Shown here in pieces: positions 1 to 4,937 of a stretch of 11,827 nt of DNA (the first letter of the stretch is position 1; every line of letters begins with the position of its first letter). The DNA is taken from positions 1 to 11,827 of the forward strand of contig CAZYEN010000018.1 of assembly GCA_964646465.1 (NCBI GenBank). The letters are read 5' to 3'. Both the position numbers and the translations under genes were made by a program. This stretch comes from CALRBF01 sp964646465. Lineage in GTDB: Bacteria > Patescibacteriota > Minisyncoccia > SW-4-49-11. Below the pieces are notes generated by a model. That model was not told the origin of the DNA. It ran no database searches and was given only the letters and a program-made list of their open reading frames with translations.

Positions 1-39
1 TGTAAAGCCTTTCTTTTCTTTTTTTTTTTTTTTTTTCAT
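1..39 (-). CDS. 5' end of a probable type IV prepilin gene (partial, cut by the window edge)
   Basis: Only 13 codons are visible, from an ATG at 39-37 to the edge: Met, six Lys, Glu, Lys, Lys, Gly, Phe, Thr. A short, strongly basic leader ending in Gly-Phe-Thr is the hallmark of type IV prepilins and pseudopilins. In that family the prepilin peptidase PilD cuts after the Gly and methylates the new N-terminal Phe, and a hydrophobic Leu-Ile-Glu helix normally follows. That continuation lies outside the window, so the call rests on the leader alone. A strong promoter about 57 bases upstream, with nothing else between, supports a real gene start. No Shine-Dalgarno motif precedes it, as for its neighbours. 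The six Lys codons are 18 uninterrupted A, a slippery tract inside the coding sequence. It could instead be another lysine-rich N-terminus. Confidence 0.5.
   Translation of the reverse strand, partial: MKKKKKKEKKGFT
19..36. repeat. Homopolymer tract of 18 T (poly-A in the coding strand)
   Basis: Eighteen T on the plus strand form the six AAA lysine codons directly after the start codon of the leftmost gene. A length change not divisible by three would shift the frame of everything downstream, making this a possible translational on/off switch or a slippage site. Confidence 0.9.
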
Positions 40-62
40 TTTTATTAATTTTATTATTTTTA

Positions 63-75
63 ATTGTTTTACAAT
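63..75 (-). promoter_or_regulatory. Small hairpin in the 5' leader of the pilin-like gene
   Basis: The perfect inverted repeat ATTGT-TTT-ACAAT lies between the expected transcription start and the ATG. Five A/T-rich base pairs would be weak on their own. It may be chance in DNA of this composition. Confidence 0.25.
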
Positions 76-76
76 A

Positions 77-88
77 TTTTTTTTTTTT
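77..88. repeat. Homopolymer tract of 12 T (A on the minus strand)
   Basis: Twelve T on the plus strand, so twelve A on the coding strand, begin at the position where transcription from the 96-123 promoter should start. An A-run here could allow transcriptional slippage at initiation and could vary in length. Confidence 0.9.
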
Positions 89-95
89 ATTAAAT

Positions 96-123
96 ATTAT
101 ACCCCCCCCCCGATTTTTGTCAA
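96..123 (-). promoter_or_regulatory. Sigma-70 promoter with a poly-G spacer, candidate phase-variable promoter
   Basis: On the minus strand the -35 hexamer TTGACA (123-118) and the -10 hexamer TATAAT (101-96) are both perfect consensus. They are separated by 16 bases: AAAATC followed by ten G. Transcription should start near 89 and run left into the lysine-rich leader ORF at 39. The spacer is one base short of the 17-base optimum, so gain or loss of a G would change promoter strength. Hexamers and tract are seen directly; phase variation is inferred from similar promoters in other bacteria. Confidence 0.8.
102..111. repeat. Homopolymer tract of 10 C (G on the minus strand)
   Basis: Ten consecutive C lie exactly between the -10 and -35 boxes of the promoter at 96-123. 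In such AT-rich DNA this is the longest C/G run in the window; the next is seven at 3904-3910. Such tracts change length by replication slippage and are also prone to sequencing error. Confidence 0.95.
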
Positions 124-141
124 ATGACTATTTTTGGGATA

Positions 142-167
142 TGTCTTGGGAATATACTTAGACAAGA
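142..167. promoter_or_regulatory. Imperfect inverted repeat upstream of the pilin promoter, possible operator
   Basis: TGTCT (142-146) and AGACA (160-164) are inverted copies; a shifted pairing TCTTG (144-148) with CAAGA (163-167) also exists. The pair lies about 20 bases behind the -35 box, where an activator could bind. No known regulator motif is recognised. Confidence 0.25.
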
Positions 168-171
168 TCAG

Positions 172-314
172 ATTACTTTACTTTATGAGTTATGAATTTT
201 AATACAAAGAGACTATCCACAACGCGCTCTAATAACTCCACCCCTTAAGAGGGTAATTTTATAATAGTCCATATCCAACGGGCTAACTACCTTAGGGGAC
301 GTAGTTAAAGTAAT
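172..314 (-). other. Candidate structured RNA or regulatory element made of nested inverted repeats
   Basis: Plus-strand pairings: 172-180 (ATTACTTTA) with 306-314 (TAAAGTAAT), a closing stem of 9 bp, or 7 bp if the next stem forms; 284-290 (TAACTAC) with 301-307 (GTAGTTA), a hairpin with a 10-base loop; 211-216 (GACTAT) with 264-269 (ATAGTC), enclosing a small hairpin at 240-254 (ACCC/GGGT). Together they form a multibranch fold. The 240-254 hairpin gains a G-U pair, hence a fifth base pair, only if read from the minus strand, which favours minus-strand RNA like the genes around it. It could be the 3' tail of the ABC-F transcript, a separate small RNA, or chance. I match it to no known RNA family. 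Confidence 0.35.
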
Positions 315-351
315 GCATATATTAGAAATATATTAGCCAAAATATATTAAT

Positions 352-365
352 ACCCCTCTAGAGGT
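352..365 (-). terminator. Weak hairpin downstream of the ABC-F gene, possible terminator
   Basis: Minus-strand ACCTC-TAGA-GGGGT can form five pairs including one G-U. It lies 26 bases after the ABC-F stop and is followed by ATTAATATATTTTGG rather than a clean U-run. This is the only G/C-containing hairpin near the gene end, but as an intrinsic terminator it is poor. Confidence 0.25.
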
Positions 366-390
366 GACCAAAAATATCAAGAGAATATTT

Positions 391-2001
391 TTATATAATA
401 ATACCCTTACCTATAATTGTTAATAGCTTGTCATGGAATCTGTTGTCTTGTATTTTGTATGGATGCTGTATGAGTTGTTGTTGAGAGACACAGTATACTT
501 CGTCTATTTTAACTCTTTCTAAAAAGTCTAGTGAGTGTGAAACTATAATTAAGGCTCCATTGTAATTTAATAAACCTTGTATAATTGCGTCTTGAGTAGA
601 AACATCTAAGTTATTGGTTGGCTCATCCAATAATAACATATCTACTGGAATTAAACTTATCATTGCAAAGGCTAGTCTGGCTACTTGTCCTCCTGATAAA
701 TTAGTGGCCAATTGATTGACCTGATAGTCATCCCAAAATAAAAATTCTCTTAACTTTTGCCTTATAGTCATCAGAGATACTTTGGGATTATAGGATCGCA
801 TATTATCTAATATAGTCAAATTAGGTTTGACTATATTATAATTTTGGTCCATATAAACTATATTGGTTTTAGAGTTGATATCAATATTACCTGATGATAA
901 TTGCTTTTTGGCAAGCATTTTTAAAAATTGACTTTTACCTGTACCATTAGCTCCTAGAATAGCAATTCTTTCTCCTTCATTTAGGCTTAATCTTATATTA
1001 TTAATTAGATCATTATTATTAACCTGCACTACTCCATCTCTGATTTCTAAAATTATATCTGTATTTGGTCTTGTAGTATGATTGACTTTATATTGAACTG
1101 TTTTTCTAATCTGTGGTTCTAAGTCATTTAATAAATCTTTGTTTTCTTGTAATCTAGAGTCATACATAGTTTTCTTTTGTCCTGCTCTTATCTCTGCCTT
1201 GCTTTTCAAATAACCTCGGTCCATTCTTGACATACTTCTGTCTTGTCTTGCCTTAATGCCTGTTTGAATATTTTTTTCTTGTCTTCTTGACTCTAATTGT
1301 AATGATTGATCTAATCGCTTTTTATCTTTGAGGGCGACTTCATAGCGTCTCAACTTAGCTTCATTCTCTAATCTCTTTTGATCTCTATAAAATGATACAT
1401 TGCCTCCAAACTCTCTTATATAACCGTTTTCTAATTCCCAAACTCTATTGACGACTCTATCTGCAAAAGAAGCGTCGTGTGAGGCTATAACTACACTGTA
1501 TGGATAATTAGTAACCCCTTGAATTAACCATTCTTTAGCCTCTATATCAAGATGGTTAGTAGGCTCATCTAATAATAAAACTTGTGGCTTAATATAAAAT
1601 ATTAAGCCCAAATGTAGTTTTACCAATTCACCACCACTTAAACTAGATATAGTACTCATAGGATCAATTGTCCAGTTAAAATCATTTTCTACTTTTACAA
1701 GAACATCCCACCACTCTTCAACTAAAGTAGATAAATAGTCTGATACACTTAAATCTGAATTAAGCATATCTAGATGTAATTGAGGGAAATACCACACAGA
1801 AGCAAAGTCTTCAATCTTACCGCGACTTGGTTTGATTAAATTAGCTATAATTTTGAGTAAAGTTGTTTTACCAGACCCATTATCTCCAACTAAGGCAATT
1901 TTATCTCCTTGATGAATTGTAACAGAGATATCTTTCAATACATGTTTCAGTCCTCTCCTAAATCCAATTGAATTACTAGCTATATATAGTGTTTTAGACA
2001 T
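391..2001 (-). CDS. ABC-F family ATPase with two nucleotide-binding domains
   Basis: A cytosolic 536-residue protein with two ABC ATPase domains and no membrane segment, the layout of ABC-F proteins, which bind the ribosomal E site and act as translation factors or antibiotic-resistance (ribosome-protection) proteins. Domain 1 has Walker A GDNGSGKTT (39-47), signature LSGGE (121-125), Walker B LLLDEPTNHLD (142-152) and switch His175. Domain 2 has GANGTGKS (350-357), LSGGQ (435-439), LLLDEPTNNLD (456-466) and His489. All catalytic motifs look intact. The interdomain linker, about residues 205-310, is highly charged and on the long side; this segment reaches the peptidyl-transferase centre in studied members. 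It has its own extended -10 promoter just upstream. I cannot tell a housekeeping EttA/Uup-like factor from a resistance type by reading alone. Confidence 0.93.
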   Translation of the reverse strand: MSKTLYIASNSIGFRRGLKHVLKDISVTIHQGDKIALVGDNGSGKTTLLKIIANLIKPSRGKIEDFASVWYFPQLHLDMLNSDLSVSDYLSTLVEEWWDVLVKVENDFNWTIDPMSTISSLSGGELVKLHLGLIFYIKPQVLLLDEPTNHLDIEAKEWLIQGVTNYPYSVVIASHDASFADRVVNRVWELENGYIREFGGNVSFYRDQKRLENEAKLRRYEVALKDKKRLDQSLQLESRRQEKNIQTGIKARQDRSMSRMDRGYLKSKAEIRAGQKKTMYDSRLQENKDLLNDLEPQIRKTVQYKVNHTTRPNTDIILEIRDGVVQVNNNDLINNIRLSLNEGERIAILGANGTGKSQFLKMLAKKQLSSGNIDINSKTNIVYMDQNYNIVKPNLTILDNMRSYNPKVSLMTIRQKLREFLFWDDYQVNQLATNLSGGQVARLAFAMISLIPVDMLLLDEPTNNLDVSTQDAIIQGLLNYNGALIIVSHSLDFLERVKIDEVYCVSQQQLIQHPYKIQDNRFHDKLLTIIGKGIII

Positions 2002-2022
2002 AAATTATATTATTTCTGGCTG

Positions 2023-2031
2023 ATTATAGCA
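2023..2031 (-). promoter_or_regulatory. Extended -10 promoter of the ABC-F gene
   Basis: Minus-strand TGCTATAAT has the TG extension one base before a perfect -10 hexamer. The expected start near 2016 gives a leader of about 15 bases. No good -35 is present at the usual distance, as is common for extended -10 promoters. It lies in the 58-base gap after the histidine kinase. Confidence 0.55.
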
Positions 2032-2059
2032 TATAGTATAAAAAAAAGCTATTTATTAT

Positions 2060-3718
2060 TTAAGATTTAGATTTTATTGTATGTAAATGAATATTTTTTG
2101 GAATAGTCAATATAAAATTACTACCTTTATTTATTCCTTCTGATTCTACCGTAATTTCTCCGCCATGTTGGGTTATTATTTGCTTAGCTAAATACAAACC
2201 TAATCCTGAACCATTTGGATTAATCTGCGGAGACCTTTTACCTCTCTCAAATTTTTTCCATATCTTTTTTGCATCAGATATTGTAATACCAACTCCATTA
2301 TCTTTAATAGATATCTCAAAAAAATCATTAAGCTCATAATTTATCAAAATATAAACCTGACCTTTACCATAAAATATTGAATTATCAAAGATATTATTTA
2401 TGGCTTCTTTTATTTTTGCGCAGTCTATATTAGCCAATGTATTTTTACCTTTGATTTTTAAATTTACTCTAGTTGACTTTTCAGATAATAATTCTTTTTT
2501 CTCAATAATAATAGATTGTATAAGTTTTTTTAGGTCCACAATGTCTTGAATGTTAACACCAAATTTACCAGTATTAACATCATTTACAGTTAATACATCA
2601 TTTATAATATCATTCAAGTTTTTTGCACTAATATAGGCTTTGTTTAAATCATTTTTAGCGGTATTATTTAATTCATATTTGGAATTCTCTTTATTAACAA
2701 TCATGTCTAAATATCCTAATATAACTGTAAGTGGAGTTCTAAATTGATGAGATGAATTTTGTAGAAAGCTATTTTTGGAGTCTAATGCAACTTCCAATTC
2801 TTGTTTTTTAGCGTTTAATAAAATTTGTTTTTTCAAACCGATATATACCTCTCTTGTTAAAAATATATAAATCCAAGTAAAGATAAATGTAAATAATATA
2901 TTGGTCTGTAATTGCTGTAATATACTGTTATCTATAATAGAAAATCTCATTATTAACAAAATAAGAGTAAAAATTAAAGTGATTAAAAGATTAGCTACTG
3001 GGAGATTAATATAAAACAGTTTATATTTAAATATAGATACAAAAATTGTAACTACGAGCATCAACATAAATACAGGTCCATAGTAAATAGAGCTTGTGTT
3101 TTGTAATATTGACGGTATTATAAAGTTAGATATTAATGTCAAACTAAAACCTAAAGTAGGTAAAGTTAAAAAGAGTTGTATATTGTTTTTTATATTTTTA
3201 TTATGTATAGTATTGTATTTATTAATTAATATTTTGATATATAAAATACAATATGAAAGAGCATATAAAAATAATATATAATAAGGTATAGAGTTATATG
3301 CAATCGGACTATTAGTATCGAGCCTTAATACTCCAATTTGTGGAATTAAAATTAATATTATAGTCAATATATATGGATAGTGCAGAAATTGATATTTTTT
3401 CGAAATCTGCTTATTATTCAAAGATATTGCAAAAAATACGAGAGACTGGATGATAGTGATAAAAGAAAAATAAATTAAAACATTAGTAATATATAATGCC
3501 AAAATACTTTCTAAAGGTACTATATAGAGGTTTTGGATAATAATCCACAGTATCCAGTTAAATATTCCAAAGCAACTATATGAAAGATATTTAGCAGCGA
3601 TATAATTTTTATTAGATAGTTTATAAGTAAATAAATAAATATATATACCCAACACCAAATTAGTAATGCCACTGAATATAACAACTTCCATTGGGATAAT
3701 TTGATTTATATAGTCCAT
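2060..3718 (-). CDS. Membrane sensor histidine kinase (orphan)
   Basis: A 552-residue protein. Residues 1-290 are very hydrophobic, with about nine predicted membrane segments (roughly 11-31, 45-63, 77-99, 113-131, 146-166, 182-203, 213-231, 239-258, 272-289), resembling the multi-pass N-terminal modules of 7TM-type histidine kinases. A short coiled region leads to the HisKA dimerisation domain with phospho-acceptor His324 in SSHQFRTPL. The catalytic HATPase domain follows: N-box 441-453 (Asn441, Asn446), G1 box DNGVG (473-477), F-box-like KKFERG (488-493) and G2 box GSGLGL (503-508). All motifs needed for autophosphorylation are present. No response regulator is encoded in the window, so its partner is elsewhere. 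The signal is unknown; there is no extracellular sensor domain beyond short loops, suggesting it senses something in or at the membrane. Confidence 0.93.
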   Translation of the reverse strand: MDYINQIIPMEVVIFSGITNLVLGIYIYLFTYKLSNKNYIAAKYLSYSCFGIFNWILWIIIQNLYIVPLESILALYITNVLIYFSFITIIQSLVFFAISLNNKQISKKYQFLHYPYILTIILILIPQIGVLRLDTNSPIAYNSIPYYILFLYALSYCILYIKILINKYNTIHNKNIKNNIQLFLTLPTLGFSLTLISNFIIPSILQNTSSIYYGPVFMLMLVVTIFVSIFKYKLFYINLPVANLLITLIFTLILLIMRFSIIDNSILQQLQTNILFTFIFTWIYIFLTREVYIGLKKQILLNAKKQELEVALDSKNSFLQNSSHQFRTPLTVILGYLDMIVNKENSKYELNNTAKNDLNKAYISAKNLNDIINDVLTVNDVNTGKFGVNIQDIVDLKKLIQSIIIEKKELLSEKSTRVNLKIKGKNTLANIDCAKIKEAINNIFDNSIFYGKGQVYILINYELNDFFEISIKDNGVGITISDAKKIWKKFERGKRSPQINPNGSGLGLYLAKQIITQHGGEITVESEGINKGSNFILTIPKNIHLHTIKSKS

Positions 3719-3742
3719 ATTATTTTTATATTAATTAATTTT

Positions 3743-3751
3743 ATTATACCA
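3743..3751 (-). promoter_or_regulatory. Extended -10 promoter of the histidine kinase gene
   Basis: Minus-strand TGGTATAAT combines the TG extension with a perfect TATAAT. The expected start near 3736 leaves a leader of about 18 bases before the ATG at 3718. The -35 position holds only a weak TTATTT. Confidence 0.55.
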
Positions 3752-3772
3752 TGAACAGGATATAAAAATAAG

Positions 3773-4093
3773 CTAACGCATCATTTCTCTCTTAACCTTC
3801 TCACTCATAACATTAATTATAGCCTGACTTGAATCTAATCTACTTAAAATATTCCGCTTCACTATTTTACAAATGATACATTGATGTACTACATATTTAG
3901 GATCCCCCCCTTTAGTTAATATATCTATTGGTTTCATAAGTCCATGACATTCATTTTGTCTATCTCCTGGATTTTTATCTATATGTTGTGAATATAAACA
4001 TTCTGGGCAATGATTGGTATAACCATTACCTTCTACAAATGTTGCACAATTTTTACAAACAAAGTTTTCTTTATTACGAACAAACTTTCTCAT
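3773..4093 (-). CDS. RNHCP domain zinc-binding protein
   Basis: A 106-residue protein of the RNHCP family, named after a conserved Asn-His-Cys-Pro motif, seen here as TNHCPEC (26-32). Putative zinc ligands come in pairs: Cys13/Cys16, Cys29/Cys32, Cys49/His50 and Cys72/Cys75, enough for two zinc sites. The N-terminus is basic (MRKFVRNKENFVC), and the region after residue 80 is helical and charged without Cys. The family's biochemical role is not known to me; a nucleic-acid or ribosome-related role would fit its place 16 bases after nusG, but that is inference. The gene likely shares the secE-nusG transcript. It is the only gene here ending in TAG. Its coding strand holds a run of seven G across the Gly62-Gly63 codons and the first base of Asp64, an unusual tract for this composition. 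Confidence 0.85.
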   Translation of the reverse strand: MRKFVRNKENFVCKNCATFVEGNGYTNHCPECLYSQHIDKNPGDRQNECHGLMKPIDILTKGGDPKYVVHQCIICKIVKRNILSRLDSSQAIINVMSEKVKREMMR

Positions 4094-4109
4094 TGAATGA
4101 GATTATGTA

Positions 4110-4658
4110 TTAAACTTTTTTAATCTGAAGAGAGTCTAGTTCAACTGGAGTATTTCTACCGAACATATTAACTAAAACCTTTAGTTTACCCTTAGATTCA
4201 TCTACTTCAGATACTTTACCCTCAAAGTCTTTAAATGGACCGTCTAGGATTTTAACCAAGTCATCTACATCTACATTAAGAGTATATTTAGGTTCTTCTT
4301 TACTAGTTTTTTTATTAATAAAATTCATTTCATCTGGAGAAACCGGAATAGGAGTTGTTCCAGCTCCTATAAACCCCGTTACATTAGGAGTATTTCTTAC
4401 AACATACCAAGAATTGTCTGTAACGACCATTTCTACAAATACATATCCTGGATAAATTCTTTCTTCTACTGTTACTCTTTTCCCATTCTTTACCTTGATT
4501 TTTTTCTCTTTGGGAACAATCACATCAAATATATAATCTTCCATAGATAAAGACTCTATACGTTTTTTAAGATTTTGAGCAACATTGTCTTCCAAACCTG
4601 AAACACTATGAATAACGTACCAATTTTTTTCAGTACTAATAGGGTGTTGTTTTGCCAT
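4110..4658 (-). CDS. nusG: Transcription termination/antitermination factor NusG
   Basis: A 182-residue protein of typical length. The NGN domain (about 11-110) starts with NWYVIHSVSGLE and contains RIYPGYVFVEM (67-77), the surface that binds the RNA polymerase clamp. The C-terminal KOW domain (about 132-182) includes VKILDGPFKDFEGKV and the conserved FGR before the last strand; in other bacteria it contacts Rho or ribosomal protein S10. NusG keeps RNA polymerase processive and can couple it to the ribosome. It follows secE by 16 bases, the near-universal bacterial pairing, but the usual next genes for L11 and L1 are absent and RNHCP follows instead. Confidence 0.97.
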   Translation of the reverse strand: MAKQHPISTEKNWYVIHSVSGLEDNVAQNLKKRIESLSMEDYIFDVIVPKEKKIKVKNGKRVTVEERIYPGYVFVEMVVTDNSWYVVRNTPNVTGFIGAGTTPIPVSPDEMNFINKKTSKEEPKYTLNVDVDDLVKILDGPFKDFEGKVSEVDESKGKLKVLVNMFGRNTPVELDSLQIKKV

Positions 4659-4674
4659 ATAGAAAAAAGATAAG

Positions 4675-4860
4675 TTATAAAATGAATTGAGTTAAAATAT
4701 AATTAAATAATATATCTAAACCTCCCAATATTATTGTAGATGCACCTGATATCATAACAACAATAGCTGTATATTGCCATGATTGTTTTCTAGTTGGCCA
4801 AGTAACTTTTTGAATTTCTACCTGAGCTTCTTTGATATATTGAATAGGATTAGTTATCAT
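4675..4860 (-). CDS. secE: Preprotein translocase subunit SecE
   Basis: A 61-residue single-span membrane protein, the short form of SecE found in most bacteria other than Enterobacteria. An amphipathic N-terminal helix (YIKEAQVEIQKV, 8-19) leads to the family motif VTWPTRKQ (19-26), then one transmembrane helix (about 30-58). SecE clamps the two halves of SecY in the membrane channel that exports proteins. It is the first gene after a good promoter and precedes nusG by 16 bases. No Shine-Dalgarno motif is visible before the ATG. Confidence 0.95.
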   Translation of the reverse strand: MITNPIQYIKEAQVEIQKVTWPTRKQSWQYTAIVVMISGASTIILGGLDILFNYILTQFIL

Positions 4861-4883
4861 TATATTATTTAATGGTACAAATA

Positions 4884-4912
4884 ATATTACCTTATATTTT
4901 GAATCTTGTCAA
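4884..4912 (-). promoter_or_regulatory. Sigma-70 promoter of secE-nusG-RNHCP
   Basis: Minus-strand TTGACA (4912-4907), a 17-base spacer and TAATAT (4889-4884). The -35 is perfect; the -10 matches four of six. Transcription would start near 4877, about 17 bases before secE. The inverted repeat GGTA/TACC (4873-4890) spans the -10 and start region and may be chance. Confidence 0.7.
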
Positions 4913-4937
4913 AATTTTATGTATTCGCTCTATTGAA

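Larger units (their letters stand above)
124..390. other. Main part of the gene-free stretch between the ABC-F gene and the pilin promoter
   Basis: The whole gap between the two genes is 40-390. This part, upstream of the pilin promoter, has no credible ORF, no tRNA T-loop, and no tmRNA, SRP RNA or RNase P signature that I recognise. It holds, from right to left, a short hairpin just after the ABC-F gene (352-365), three copies of ATATATTA (317, 328 and 342), a set of nested inverted repeats (172-314), and an imperfect inverted repeat (142-167) close upstream of the promoter. Several short G/C-rich patches such as CCCCTTAAGAGGG stand out from the AT-rich surroundings. Confidence 0.8.

Noticed and set aside
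355..364. CCTCTAGAGG palindrome as a restriction or methylation hotspot or recombination site
   Set aside because: A single 10-base palindrome with no partner copy in the window.
124..390. Known RNA genes (tRNA, tmRNA, SRP RNA, RNase P, 6S) in the large intergenic region
   Set aside because: No T-loop, no SRP core, no RNase P conserved regions, and no tag reading frame; the fold found does not match the long single hairpin of 6S RNA.
370..392. AAAAATAT / ATATTTTT inverted repeat (7-base loop) over the ABC-F stop codon as a terminator
   Set aside because: All eight pairs are A-T, the hairpin overlaps the stop codon, and such repeats are expected by chance in this composition.
2040..2060. Eight-base T run (minus strand) after the histidine kinase as an intrinsic terminator
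   Set aside because: No stable hairpin directly precedes it; the ATAGC/GCTAT pair flanks the run with a 17-base loop instead of preceding it.
3096..3281. Plus-strand hydrophobic 61-residue ORF opposite the histidine kinase
   Set aside because: It is antisense to membrane-segment codons of the kinase, whose complement is also hydrophobic; no promoter or family features.
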